Part shown: positions 35,850 through 45,359 of the stretch, in pieces
How the letters are laid out: every line of letters begins with the position of its first letter
Numbering within the stretch: the first letter of the stretch is position 1
Source: Terracoccus luteus
GTDB lineage: Bacteria > Actinomycetota > Actinomycetes > Actinomycetales > Dermatophilaceae
Assembly: GCF_003635045.1 (NCBI RefSeq)
Contig: NZ_RBXT01000001.1
Span: 3,410,001 to 3,474,000 of the forward strand
Length of the DNA stretch: 64,000 nt
Direction of reading: 5' to 3'
The notes under the pieces: generated by a model
What the model saw: the letters and a program-made list of their open reading frames with translations, nothing else
The model's database searches: none
What the model was told of the DNA's origin: nothing
Made by a program: the position numbers and the translations under genes

Positions 35850-38212
35850 CCCCTCGGCGGTCCGGCCGGTCGGCCCCCGGCCGTCGGCCTCGCCCTGCCG
35901 TGCGGGCCGGGCTCGTGCGTGCCCTCGCGGCCGGTGCCGTGGTCGCCGCGACCGTCGGCCTGACCGCCGTCGTGCCCGCGGTGGGAGCGCCGGCGACCGC
36001 CCGGGCCGTCACGAGCGCCACGCCGGCCACCCTCACGCCCTCCCTCACGCCCGCCGCGACCCCCGACCCGACCCGCGCCGTCGTCACGCTGCGGACCGTC
36101 ACGCCCGCCGTCGTCGCGCCGGGCGACACCGTGACCGTCGCCGGGACCGTCACCGCCCCGAGCAGCGGACCCCTCACCGGGGCCACCGTCCGTGTCGTCG
36201 TCGACCGGCAGCGCCTCGACGAGCGGGCGCAGGTCGCCACCTGGGCGGCGAGCACCGACCCCTCCGACGGCCGTACCGTCGGCACGGTCGACATCGCCGA
36301 CGTCCCCGCCTCGGGCCGGACCACCTTCACCCTCACGATGGATGCCGGGGCCGTCCGGAGCGACCGCGTGTTCGCCGCGCTGCCGGTGTCGGTCGAGGTC
36401 GTGCAGGAGGGCGCGAGCACCCCGGTCGGCGTCACCCACTCCTTCTTCTCCTGGCACGTGCGCAAGGAGTACGACCGGCTGCAGGTCGCGACCGCGGTCC
36501 CACTCACCCTCGACCCCGACGTCGACCTGTACTCCGGCGACCCGACGACCCGCGACGCGGCGTGGACCGAGGTCATCGGCCCGACCTCGCGCGTGCAGCG
36601 CATCGTCGACGGGACCAAGGGGGCGCAGGCGACCCTCGCCGTCGACCCCTCCCTCTTCGGCCCGGAGACCCCGCCCGCCATCGGGACCCCGTCCGGCAGC
36701 CCGTCAGGCACCTCCACGACACCCACCCCTTCCACGTCGGCCCCGTCGGCCCCGTCGACACCGCCGCCGTCCGGCGCGACGAGCCCACCGGCATCCGCAG
36801 CGCCGACCGGCACCTCCACCGGCACCGCGACCGGCGGCGCCGACGGTGGCGAGGGGGCCCGTTCACGCACCGAGGCGGCGCTCACGTCGGCGCTCGCCGG
36901 CAGCCTGCGCGGGCGCGAGCTCTGGGCACTGCCCTACGCCGACGCCGACATGGCCGCGACCGTCGACTCCGACGACACCAACGGGCTCGTGCGCGACCTC
37001 GTCGACCGGGCCCGCATCGTCTCCGACACCGTGGGGCAGCCCGTGCGCGACGACGTCGTGTGGCCCGTCGACGGGCTGCTGCCCCCGGGGCGCGAGGCGG
37101 CGCTGCGCACCCTGCTGTCGGGGACGGCCGTCGGCCGGGCGGCCGGGGTCGTCGTCGACGAGCGTGCCGTCACCTCCGACAGCACCCCGACACCGTCGGC
37201 GCGGCGGGTGGCGTCCGGCGGCACGCGACTGCTCGCGTACGACCCCGTCCTGTCGTCGCTGCTGCCGACGCGCGCCGACGCTGGGTCGGCCCTGCCCGTG
37301 CAGCGCTACCTCGCCGAGACGCTCGTGCTGCTCGGGGAGCGCCCCGGCACCACCCGGTCGGTGTTCGTCACCGCCCCGCGCACCTACGACCCGGACCCCG
37401 CCACGCTGAGCGCGTTCCTCGCCGCCGTCTCGAGCGCGCCGTGGGTCGACCCGGTCGACCCGGCCGCCCTGCTCGAGGACTCCGGGGGCGACCAGGCGTC
37501 GGCCGCCGAGACGCCCGTGCAGCCGGTGGCCTCGGCCGCCCCCAAGCCCACGCTCTCGGCCGGTCGCCTCGCCAACCTCGCCGCCCAGCGCTCCCGGCTG
37601 CAGGACGTCGCCGCCGTGCTCGCCGACGGGCAGGCCTTCGAGCGCACCTACCGCGAGGTGCTCGACGAGCTGGCCAGCACCCGCTGGCGGTGGCAGCCCG
37701 ACTCGTGGGACGTGCTGAGCAACACCGTGGCCCGCGAGACGACGGCCGCCACGAGCGCCATCACGGTCGCCGACCAGAGCGTCAACTTCCTCGCCGAGCA
37801 GGGCAGCCTCCAGGTCACGGTCGAGAACGGCCTGCCCTTCGCGGTCGCCGGCGTGCGGCTCGTGCTCGCGCCGACCAACCCCCGCATGCAGGTCGTCGAG
37901 CAGCCCGGCGCCATCACCGTCGCCCCGGGCTCGAAGCGGACCGTGCGGGTGCCGGTCGTCGCCGTCGCCGCCGGCCGCGCCGACATCCGCGCCTACCTCA
38001 CGACCGAGGACGGCACCCCGATCGGCTCCCCGGCCGTCATCTCGGTGTCGGCCAACCCCTTGGACGGCCGCATCTACTGGGTCGGCGGCGCCGTAGTAGC
38101 CCTCGTGCTCGTCGCCGGCGTCGGGCGCGCCCTGCTGCGCGGCACCTCCCGCATCGACGAGATCGCCGACGAGGCGGGCCCCACCCCGCCGACCGGCCCG
38201 ACCGGAGGGTGA
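35846..38212 (+). CDS. DUF6049-family large membrane-anchored secreted protein
   Basis: A 788-aa protein. An N-terminal Arg-rich region and hydrophobic stretch (about 18-40) act as signal or anchor. A beta-rich extracytoplasmic region follows, interrupted by a Pro/Ser/Thr linker (about 280-330). A C-terminal membrane segment (IYWVGGAVVALVLVAGVGRALL) precedes a short cytosolic tail. It is the counterpart of mycobacterial Rv3909, which lies upstream of the MurJ gene; exact function is unknown. Here the next gene is the pseudokinase, not murJ. GTG start overlapping the NUDIX stop. Confidence 0.88.
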   Translation: MTPRRSGRSAPGRRPRPAVRAGLVRALAAGAVVAATVGLTAVVPAVGAPATARAVTSATPATLTPSLTPAATPDPTRAVVTLRTVTPAVVAPGDTVTVAGTVTAPSSGPLTGATVRVVVDRQRLDERAQVATWAASTDPSDGRTVGTVDIADVPASGRTTFTLTMDAGAVRSDRVFAALPVSVEVVQEGASTPVGVTHSFFSWHVRKEYDRLQVATAVPLTLDPDVDLYSGDPTTRDAAWTEVIGPTSRVQRIVDGTKGAQATLAVDPSLFGPETPPAIGTPSGSPSGTSTTPTPSTSAPSAPSTPPPSGATSPPASAAPTGTSTGTATGGADGGEGARSRTEAALTSALAGSLRGRELWALPYADADMAATVDSDDTNGLVRDLVDRARIVSDTVGQPVRDDVVWPVDGLLPPGREAALRTLLSGTAVGRAAGVVVDERAVTSDSTPTPSARRVASGGTRLLAYDPVLSSLLPTRADAGSALPVQRYLAETLVLLGERPGTTRSVFVTAPRTYDPDPATLSAFLAAVSSAPWVDPVDPAALLEDSGGDQASAAETPVQPVASAAPKPTLSAGRLANLAAQRSRLQDVAAVLADGQAFERTYREVLDELASTRWRWQPDSWDVLSNTVARETTAATSAITVADQSVNFLAEQGSLQVTVENGLPFAVAGVRLVLAPTNPRMQVVEQPGAITVAPGSKRTVRVPVVAVAAGRADIRAYLTTEDGTPIGSPAVISVSANPLDGRIYWVGGAVVALVLVAGVGRALLRGTSRIDEIADEAGPTPPTGPTGG

Positions 38213-38361
38213 CGCGAGCGCGGCGCGGCGTGCCGCGGGTGCAGCCGGGTATCGGAGCGGTCTCCGCCTAGGATGACCCGCAGAGTCCGGATGCCGGGCC
38301 GTGCCGTGAGCGCGTCGACGCCGACGACGTGCCGGCGACGACAGCGGGAGAGGTGGCGCAC

Positions 38362-40461
38362 GTGCAGGGGGTCGGGCCCGGTTCCACGCTCGGCGGACGG
38401 TACGCCGTCACGCAGCGCATCGCCGTGGGGACGCACCACGAGCGGTGGCGTGCCGACGACCGCACCCTCGACCGCGAGGTCGTGCTCGTCTGCTTCACCA
38501 CCGGCACGTCGGTCGCCGCGGGCGCGCTCGACGCCGCCCGCCGTGCCGCCGGCATCGAGGACCAGCGCCTCACCCGGGTGCTCGACGTCGGCGCCGACGG
38601 TGACGTCTCGTTCATCGTCGAGGAGCCCCTCACCGACGCCGCCACGCTCGGCGAGCTGCTCGACTCCGGCGGCCTGCCCGCCGAGGAGGTGCGCCGCCTC
38701 GTCGGTGAGACCTCGAGCGCGCTCGACAAGGCCCGCCACCGCGGCCTGCACCACCTGGCCCTCACCCCCGACAGCGTGCTGCGGATGCCGGACGGCGCGG
38801 TCAAGGTGCGCGGGCTCGCCACCGACGCCGCCCTCGTCGGCGTCGACGACGCCAGCGACGCCGAGGCCTCCCGGCGCGACGCGCTCGGGCTGGTCAAGCT
38901 CGTCTACGCCGGCCTCACCGCGCGCTGGCCCGTGGCCCGCGGCGAGCGCGCCGCCCTCGCCTACGACCGGCTCGAGGGTGCCCCCTCGATGGTGGGCGGC
39001 CCCGCCGCCCCGTCGGAGATCGTCGTCGGCGTCCCGAACGACCTCGACCTCATCTGCCGGATGACCCTGCGCGACGACCGTGGCCCGGTCTCGCCCGGTG
39101 ACCTCGCCGTGCAGATCGCCCCGTGGCCGTCGCGGCCGCCGGCCGGTGACGGAGCCGGGGGCCTGCAGACCTCGGCTTCGCCGCGGTCCGGCAGCCGACG
39201 GCCCGCGGGCGACCGCGCCGGTCGGGCCGGTGCCGCTGGAGTCGGTGGTGCCGCCGGTGCGGCCGGGGTCGCCGGTGCCGCCGCTGCGGGCACCTCCGAC
39301 CGCTCGTCCTCCGGCGACCGGGGCGACGGCACCCGGGAGCTGGAGCCCATCACGGCCGAGCACGGTGTCGACGTCGCCCCCGGCGCCGTCGCCGTCGGCG
39401 AGGGAGCCGGCCCCGCCCCCACCGACGACGACGCGACCCGCGACGACGGCATCCGGGCTGGTTCGGACGGCAACGAGAGCACCAATGGCACAGACGTGCA
39501 CGGGGTCGACGAGGTCGACACGCGCTCGCGCACGGGGGGCATCGCGGCCGCCGGGGCCGCCGCGGCCGGGGCGGCGGGAGCCATCGGCGACCGGGTCGGC
39601 TCCTTCGCGCGTGCGGCGGCCGAGCGGGCCCAGGCCCGGGCGGCCGAGCGACGCGCGTCGCACGCCGAGCGTGACGGCGGCCGTACCGACGACCCCGACG
39701 ACGACGGCTACGACGACGACATCTCGTTCGAGCAGGCGCTCGACGAGGCTCCGCAGACGGAGATCGACCCGCCGCTGCCCGTGTTCCACAACGACGCCCC
39801 CGAACGGCCGTCGCAGGCCGGCTCGCGCATCGCCCTCGCGGTCATCGGCGCGCTCGTCGTCGTCGGCGGCGTCATCGGCGTGCAGAACGTGCTCAAGATC
39901 GGCCAGAGCGACGCGGCCGCACCCACCCCGGTGCCGACCGTGACCTCGACCCGGCCGACGGCCCCGGCCCCTAGCTCGTCGGCGGCGCCGACCACGACGA
40001 CGCCCGCGGCGGCCAGCGAGGTCGAGATCGCCGGCGGCACCGGCTTCGACCCGCAGGACGACGGCACCGAGGCCGACCAGAACGTGGGGCGCGTCTACGA
40101 CGGCGACGACAGCACCGGCTGGCGCTCGCGCTGGTACGGCACCGACGACTACAACGGCAACAAGGACGGCGTCGGTGTCGCCCTCGACCTCGGGTCGTCG
40201 GTCACCGTCACCGAGGTCACCCTCGACCTGCCCGCCACGCAGGACGTCACGGTGTACGTCAACACGAAGGAGTCGCTCGACGGCGCGCAGGAGGTCGGGT
40301 CGGTCAAGGACGACGACGGCACCGTGAAGCTGACCGCACCGTCGGGGCTCAAGCCGGGCGACGTGCTGCTCGTGTGGGTGACCAAGCCGGGCCTGACCGC
40401 CGGCGAGGCGCCGAACCACTACCGGGCCCAGATCAACGAAGTGACGGTGCGCGGAACGTGA
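38362..40461 (+). CDS. Membrane pseudokinase with extracellular discoidin-like domain (MurJ domain absent)
   Basis: A protein of about 699 aa. The N-terminal Hanks-type kinase fold (about 8-250) lacks catalytic residues: the HRD loop reads HHLALTPDSV and DFG reads RGL. A long Ala/Gly/acidic linker follows, then one membrane helix (RIALAVIGALVVVGGVIGVQNVL near 490-515). A C-terminal galactose-binding-like domain follows (about 545-699; VYDGDDSTGWRSRWYG, VGVALDLGSSVTVTEVTLDL). In mycobacteria these parts are fused behind MurJ; here there is no flippase. The start is uncertain: GTG 38362 has GGGAGAGG upstream; GTG 38329 is also in frame. Confidence 0.88.
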   Translation: MQGVGPGSTLGGRYAVTQRIAVGTHHERWRADDRTLDREVVLVCFTTGTSVAAGALDAARRAAGIEDQRLTRVLDVGADGDVSFIVEEPLTDAATLGELLDSGGLPAEEVRRLVGETSSALDKARHRGLHHLALTPDSVLRMPDGAVKVRGLATDAALVGVDDASDAEASRRDALGLVKLVYAGLTARWPVARGERAALAYDRLEGAPSMVGGPAAPSEIVVGVPNDLDLICRMTLRDDRGPVSPGDLAVQIAPWPSRPPAGDGAGGLQTSASPRSGSRRPAGDRAGRAGAAGVGGAAGAAGVAGAAAAGTSDRSSSGDRGDGTRELEPITAEHGVDVAPGAVAVGEGAGPAPTDDDATRDDGIRAGSDGNESTNGTDVHGVDEVDTRSRTGGIAAAGAAAAGAAGAIGDRVGSFARAAAERAQARAAERRASHAERDGGRTDDPDDDGYDDDISFEQALDEAPQTEIDPPLPVFHNDAPERPSQAGSRIALAVIGALVVVGGVIGVQNVLKIGQSDAAAPTPVPTVTSTRPTAPAPSSSAAPTTTTPAAASEVEIAGGTGFDPQDDGTEADQNVGRVYDGDDSTGWRSRWYGTDDYNGNKDGVGVALDLGSSVTVTEVTLDLPATQDVTVYVNTKESLDGAQEVGSVKDDDGTVKLTAPSGLKPGDVLLVWVTKPGLTAGEAPNHYRAQINEVTVRGT

Positions 40462-41051
40462 CCGCGCAGGGCCACGGCGCGACGGGGACGGCGCTGCGGC
40501 TGGCCGAGCTGAGCGACGCCGAGCTGCTCCAGCTGCACGTCGACGGCGACGACACCGCGTTCGGCGAGCTGTTCCGGCGGCACAAGGACCGGATGTGGGC
40601 GGTCGCCCTGCGCACGTGCCGCGACCCCGAGCTCGCCGCCGACGCCGTGCAGGACGGCTTCATCGCCGCGTTTCGCCGGGCGTCGTCGTTCCGGGGCGAG
40701 GCGGCCGTGACGACGTGGCTGCACCGCATCGTCGTCAACGCCTGCCTCGACCGGCTGCGCCGCCGCAAGCCGACGAGCGAGCTGCCGGAGTTCGAGCTGG
40801 CCGACCGCCACGACGACCACGCCTCGACCGAGGTGCGCCTCGACATCCAGGAGGCGCTGGCCGCGCTGCCCGACGGCCAGCGCGCGGCCCTCGTGCTCGT
40901 CGACATGCATGCCGTGCCCGTCGCCGAGGCCGCGGTGATCCTCGGCGTCGCGGAGGGGACGGTGAAGTCGCGCTGCTCGCGCGGTCGGGCCGCCATCGCC
41001 GCCCACCTGGGCCTGACCCCCGGCCGCCGCCCGCCCGCCGAACCCGACTGA
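40458..41051 (+). CDS. sigM: ECF sigma factor, SigM type
   Basis: A 197-aa sigma factor. Region 2 runs from about residue 28 (FGELFRRHKDRMWAVALRTCRD) with the core helix DAVQDGFIAAFRRASSFRGE. Region 4 is at about 120-175 (LPDGQRAALVLVDMHAVPVAEAAVILGVAEGTVKSRCSRG). Its position between the pseudokinase and trxB identifies it as the SigM of this conserved block. The GTG start overlaps the preceding stop by GTGA. Confidence 0.93.
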   Translation: MTAQGHGATGTALRLAELSDAELLQLHVDGDDTAFGELFRRHKDRMWAVALRTCRDPELAADAVQDGFIAAFRRASSFRGEAAVTTWLHRIVVNACLDRLRRRKPTSELPEFELADRHDDHASTEVRLDIQEALAALPDGQRAALVLVDMHAVPVAEAAVILGVAEGTVKSRCSRGRAAIAAHLGLTPGRRPPAEPD

Positions 41052-41161
41052 GGGCATGGTCGTACGCCACGACGGCGTCCACACCGTCTCCCGTGGAGGG
41101 TCGTCGCTGCCCCGACCACCGAGAACCTCCACAGGCCCGCGAAAACGGGTCGGGGCACCGT

Positions 41162-41188
41162 GGAACCGGACGGCCGACACCGCACGTC
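41162..41188 (+). promoter_or_regulatory. Candidate ECF-sigma promoter upstream of the anti-sigma gene
   Basis: GGAAC (41162-41166) and CGTC (41185-41188) are separated by 18 nt, close to the common ECF promoter pattern. It lies about 100 bp before the anti-sigma start. Autoregulation by SigM is inferred only. Confidence 0.35.
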
Positions 41189-41285
41189 GGAGGTTCCGCG
41201 GCCGGTCTACCCACCGCCCGGCACCGCCGAGTTACCCCCCAGCACCACCGCAGCGCCACGCCAGCACCACTGCCGAAGGACCCCG

Positions 41286-42137
41286 ATGAGTCCGTCCGAC
41301 CCGACCGCGCCCGACGCCCGCGAGAACGACGTCGAGGCCGTCGGCGACCCCACGGACGAGCACAACGATGACCCCAGGGACCAGCTCACCGACGAGCTCA
41401 CCGCCGACCTCGGCCCCCTCGACCCGGCCGTCGAGGCCCGCATCACGGCGCTGCTGGCTGCGGCCCCACCGGCCGGGCCGATGCCGACCGACGTCAGCGA
41501 GCGCCTCACCGACGCCTTGGCCCGCGAGGCCGACCTGCGCGTCGACCGCGCCCCCACCGCGGCCGGATCCGGCGCCAGCGTCACGCCGCTGTTCCGCCAG
41601 CCCCGCGAGCGCCGCCCGTGGATCGCCGTCGCCGCGGTCGCCGCCGCGGCGGCCATCGTCGCCGTCGGCGGCTCGGCCCTGCACCTGACGAAGCGCACCG
41701 ACGGCGCCGCGGTCATCGGAGACGGTCGGGTGACCGGCTCGGCCGGCCCCACGGCATCCACGCCGACGACGAGCACCCCGCCGGGCACCCCGACCGTGCA
41801 CATCCAGGTGAGCACGACCAACTACACCGAGCGCACGTTCGTGCCCCAGGCCACGACCCTGCTGCAGAGCCCCGGCCCGACGCTCGACCCGCTCGCCGCC
41901 GAGGCCCCCGCGATCGGCCCCATCGGCACTGTCACCGGGCTCGAGTCGTGCCTCACCGGGCTGGGGGTCGACGCCGCCGGGCTGATGGCGGTCTCCACCG
42001 ACATCGCGAACTGGCAGGGCGCGCCGGCGGCCGTCGTCGTCGTGACGCAGGACGGCGCCCGCCGCGCATGGGCCGTCGAGCGCAGCTGCTCGCGCGACGC
42101 CCCCGGCCTGCTCTCGGGCCCCACCGACCTCCCCTGA
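41286..42137 (+). CDS. Probable membrane anti-sigma factor of SigM
   Basis: A 283-aa protein. The acidic N-terminal cytosolic part (about 1-110) has a helix TDVSERLTDALAREADLRV. A single membrane segment follows near 115-140 (WIAVAAVAAAAAIVAVGGSAL). A Thr/Pro-rich extracytoplasmic region has a late Cys pair (ESCLTGLG, ERSCSRD). Position and architecture match Rv3912, the mycobacterial SigM anti-sigma. GAAGGA precedes the ATG. The 234-bp gap from sigM holds a possible ECF promoter. Confidence 0.8.
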   Translation: MSPSDPTAPDARENDVEAVGDPTDEHNDDPRDQLTDELTADLGPLDPAVEARITALLAAAPPAGPMPTDVSERLTDALAREADLRVDRAPTAAGSGASVTPLFRQPRERRPWIAVAAVAAAAAIVAVGGSALHLTKRTDGAAVIGDGRVTGSAGPTASTPTTSTPPGTPTVHIQVSTTNYTERTFVPQATTLLQSPGPTLDPLAAEAPAIGPIGTVTGLESCLTGLGVDAAGLMAVSTDIANWQGAPAAVVVVTQDGARRAWAVERSCSRDAPGLLSGPTDLP

Positions 42138-42329
42138 CCCGCGGGTGCGTCGACGAGGCTGGCTGCCGCCCGGCCCCCACGGCGCGACCGGATGCCGGGA
42201 ACAACCGGCCCGTAGGATCGGTTGAGAAGCGTGCACCGGCCCGCACACGCCCGACGGGGCGTGACCGCGTGGCCCACGCACCGGCATCCGCCGGTCGACC
42301 ACCCCGTGTGCTGAGGAGCAGAACCACCC

Positions 42330-43406
42330 ATGTCGGACGTCCGCAACGTCATCATCATCGGTTCGGGCCCGGCGGGCTACACCGCCGCCACGTACGCCGC
42401 GCGCGCCAACCTGCACCCGCTCGTGTTCGAGGGTGCGGTCACGGCCGGCGGCGCGCTGATGAACACGACCGAGGTCGAGAACTACCCCGGCTTCAAGGAC
42501 GGGATCATGGGCCCCGACCTCATGGACGGCATGCGCGCGCAGGCCGAGCGCTTCGGTGCCGAGCTCGTCACCGACGACGTCACCGCGGTCGACCTCAGCG
42601 GCGCCGTGAAGACCGTCACCGACGGCTCCGGCACCGTGCACCGCGCCCACGCCGTCGTCCTCGCGATGGGCTCGGCCTACCGCGAGCTCGGCCTGCCCCG
42701 CGAGAAGGAGCTGTCGGGCCACGGCGTCTCCTGGTGCGCGACGTGCGACGGGTTCTTCTTCCGCGACCAGGACATCGCCGTCGTCGGCGGCGGCGACTCC
42801 GCCGTCGAGGAGGCCACCTTCCTGACCAAGTTCGCCCGCTCGGTGACGATCGTGCACCGCCGCGGCGAGCTGCGCGCCAGCAAGATCATGGCCGAGCGCG
42901 CCCACTCGAACGACAAGATCCGCTTCGCGTGGAACTCCGAGGTCGCCGAGATCCACGGCGAGGGCAAGCTGTCGGGCGTCACGCTGCGCGACACCGTCAC
43001 CGGCGAGACGCGCGAGCTGGCCGTCACCGGCCTCTTCGTCGCCATCGGCCACGACCCGCGCAACGAGCTGCTGACCGCCGAGGCAGCAACGGGCCCGGAT
43101 GCCGGTGGGCTCGTCGAGCTCGACGACGCGGGCTACGTGCTCGTGCAGGGCCGGTCGACGCGCACCAACGTGCCCGGTGTCTTCGCGTGCGGCGACCTCG
43201 TCGACCACACCTACCGCCAGGCCATCACCGCCGCCGGGTCGGGCTGCTCCGCGGCCCTGGACGCCGAGCACTACCTCGCCGCGCTGGCCGACACCGCCAC
43301 CCCGGAGGCCGCCCAGCAGGAGGCCACCGAGATCGACGAGGCCGACCCCGTCGAGACCCCGGCCGAAGGCAGCCTGCCCACCGAGCCTGTCGGTGCCCGC
43401 GCCTAG
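42330..43406 (+). CDS. trxB: Thioredoxin reductase
   Basis: A 358-aa flavoprotein. FAD fold at the N-terminus ([22 protein letters not shown]), the redox-active C136-A-T-C139 ([11 protein letters not shown]), an NADPH fold ([17 protein letters not shown]) and [14 protein letters not shown] at the end of the FAD domain. The C-terminus extends about 40 acidic residues beyond usual TrxB. It reduces TrxA encoded next. GAGGAG precedes the ATG. It stops with TAG, uncommon here. Confidence 0.97.
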   Translation: MSDVRNVIIIGSGPAGYTAATYAARANLHPLVFEGAVTAGGALMNTTEVENYPGFKDGIMGPDLMDGMRAQAERFGAELVTDDVTAVDLSGAVKTVTDGSGTVHRAHAVVLAMGSAYRELGLPREKELSGHGVSWCATCDGFFFRDQDIAVVGGGDSAVEEATFLTKFARSVTIVHRRGELRASKIMAERAHSNDKIRFAWNSEVAEIHGEGKLSGVTLRDTVTGETRELAVTGLFVAIGHDPRNELLTAEAATGPDAGGLVELDDAGYVLVQGRSTRTNVPGVFACGDLVDHTYRQAITAAGSGCSAALDAEHYLAALADTATPEAAQQEATEIDEADPVETPAEGSLPTEPVGARA

Positions 43407-43514
43407 TCTCGGCGCACCACCGGCGCCACGGGGGTCGCTCCGCCGACCGGCGGACGGCCCGACCGGCGCCCCACCCGCACCACCGCCCCACCCCGCAGGA
43501 GAACAGGAAAGACC

Positions 43515-43838
43515 ATGGCCCTGAAACAGACCACCGACGCCACCTTCGCCGACGACGTGCTCATGAGCGAGAAGCCCGTGCTCGTCGACTTCTGGGCGAC
43601 GTGGTGCGGCCCGTGCCGCAAGGTCGCGCCGATCCTCGAGGAGATCGCCGAGCAGCACGGCGACAAGATCGAGATCGTCAAGCTCGACACCGACGCGAAC
43701 CAGGACACCGCCGCCCGCTACGGCGTGACCTCGATCCCGACGCTCAACGTGTACGTCAAGGGCGAGGTCGTCAAGACCATCATCGGCGCGCACCCCAAGC
43801 CCAAGCTGCTGCGCGAGCTCGAGGACTACATCGGCTGA
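43515..43838 (+). CDS. trxA: Thioredoxin
   Basis: A 107-aa classical thioredoxin with W-C31-G-P-C34 in VDFWATWCGPCRKVAP and the cis-proline motif SIPTLNVY. It is a general disulfide reductant, paired with trxB upstream. Length is normal. A gap of about 200 bp with no gene separates it from cwlM. Confidence 0.98.
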   Translation: MALKQTTDATFADDVLMSEKPVLVDFWATWCGPCRKVAPILEEIAEQHGDKIEIVKLDTDANQDTAARYGVTSIPTLNVYVKGEVVKTIIGAHPKPKLLRELEDYIG

Positions 43839-44037
43839 CGGGCCGACCGAGCCACCCGGCATCCGCCGCGGTGACGGTGGGGGACGCCCTGATCGCGCCC
43901 CGACCGCCATCAGCGGCGGTGCCGACACACCGATGGCGCGCACGCCCGCGGGCCTGCGCGCCGTCGGCGTACTAGCCTGAGCCCGGCTCGAGGGCGTGTC
44001 CCGTCGTCGGGCTGCGCCCGGCCCGGAAGGAGTGACC

Positions 44038-45294
44038 GTGACGCCACCGTCTGCCATCGCCATCCGCCGCGGCGACCGCGGTTCTGCCGTCGCCGCCGTG
44101 CGTGAGCGCCTCGTCATCGTCGGCGAGCTCGACGCCGACGGCTCCGACGACGTCTCCGAGGACGCCGTCCTCGAGTTCGACGACCGGGTCGAACGCGCGG
44201 TCAAGTCGTTCCAGCAGCGACGCGGCCTGCTCGTCGACGGTGTCGTCGGCACCGCGACCTACGCCGCCCTCGACGGCGCGCGCTACGCCCTGGGCGACCG
44301 CGTCCTGCGGCACCAGCCCGGTCATTTCCTGGAGGGTGACGACGTCGCCACGCTGCAGGGGCGGCTCGTCGAGCTGGGGTTCCGCCCGGGCAAGGTCGAC
44401 GGCATCCACGGACCGCTGACCGACGAGGCGGTGCGCGCCTTCCAGGCCGACGTCGGGCTGGTCGGTGACGGCACCGTCGGCCCGGAGACGATGCGCGCGT
44501 TCCAGGCCCTGCGCCGCTCGGTGCGCGGTGGCTCGGCCAACGCCCTGCGCGAGCGCGAGCACATCCGCCGCTCGGGCCACAGCCTGAGCGGGCGCACCAT
44601 CGTCATCGACCCCGGGCACGGCGGCGACGACCGCGGGGCCGAGGGGCTGAAGGGCCTCGTCGAGGCCGACCTCTCGCTCGAGCTGGCCCGCCGCATCGAG
44701 GGGCGCCTGTCGGCCCACGGAGTCAACGTCGTCTTCACGCGTACGAACGCCACGACGGCCGGCACCGACGACGACCGGGCCGACTTCGCGAACGGTGTCG
44801 AGGCCGACCTCGTGCTGTCGCTGCACTCCGACCACTCCCCGTCGGGGTCGGCGCACGGCGTCGCGACGTACTTCTACGGCCACGACGCCCGCGGCGCGAC
44901 CGGTGCCAACGGGTCCGGTGGCTCGGGAGCGCACGGCGCGCGCTCGCTCATCGGGGAGCGCTTCGCCGACGTGCTGCTGCGCGAGGTCGTGGCCCGCACC
45001 GGCCTGACCGACTGCCGCACCCACGCCCGCACGTGGACCCTGCTGCGCCGCACCCGGATGCCCGCCGTGCAGCTCGACGTCGGCTACCTCGACCACGAGG
45101 GCGACGCCGGCCTGCTGTCACGCCCCGAGACGCTCGACCGGGTCGCCGAGGCGACGGTCGTGGCCCTGCAGCGGCTCTACCTCGGCGAGAACGACACCGC
45201 GCAGACCGGGGTGCTGCACCTCGGCGACCTGCGCCGACACCTCGAGGCGCTGCGGTCCGGGTCGACCGGGGCCGAGGTCGGCGCGACCGGCTGA
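44038..45294 (+). CDS. cwlM: CwlM-like N-acetylmuramoyl-L-alanine amidase homologue, active site degenerate
   Basis: A 418-aa protein without signal peptide. Two peptidoglycan-binding repeats (about 8-80 and 95-165; FQQRRGLLVDGVVG, FQADVGLVGDGTVG) precede an Amidase_3 domain (about 190-390). The zinc ligands remain: His in IDPGHGG, Glu in GLVEADLSLE and His in LSLHSDHS. The catalytic Glu before GY/GF is Asp (VQLDVGYLDHEGD). In mycobacteria CwlM is cytosolic and regulates MurA rather than cutting wall; the features here fit that role. GGAAGGAG sets the GTG at 44038. Confidence 0.88.
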   Translation: MTPPSAIAIRRGDRGSAVAAVRERLVIVGELDADGSDDVSEDAVLEFDDRVERAVKSFQQRRGLLVDGVVGTATYAALDGARYALGDRVLRHQPGHFLEGDDVATLQGRLVELGFRPGKVDGIHGPLTDEAVRAFQADVGLVGDGTVGPETMRAFQALRRSVRGGSANALREREHIRRSGHSLSGRTIVIDPGHGGDDRGAEGLKGLVEADLSLELARRIEGRLSAHGVNVVFTRTNATTAGTDDDRADFANGVEADLVLSLHSDHSPSGSAHGVATYFYGHDARGATGANGSGGSGAHGARSLIGERFADVLLREVVARTGLTDCRTHARTWTLLRRTRMPAVQLDVGYLDHEGDAGLLSRPETLDRVAEATVVALQRLYLGENDTAQTGVLHLGDLRRHLEALRSGSTGAEVGATG

Positions 45295-45359
45295 GGTCCG
45301 GCCAGGTCCATGCACTCGGCGGCCCGGTGGACCGGCAGGCCGGCGGCCGGTGCGAGCCG

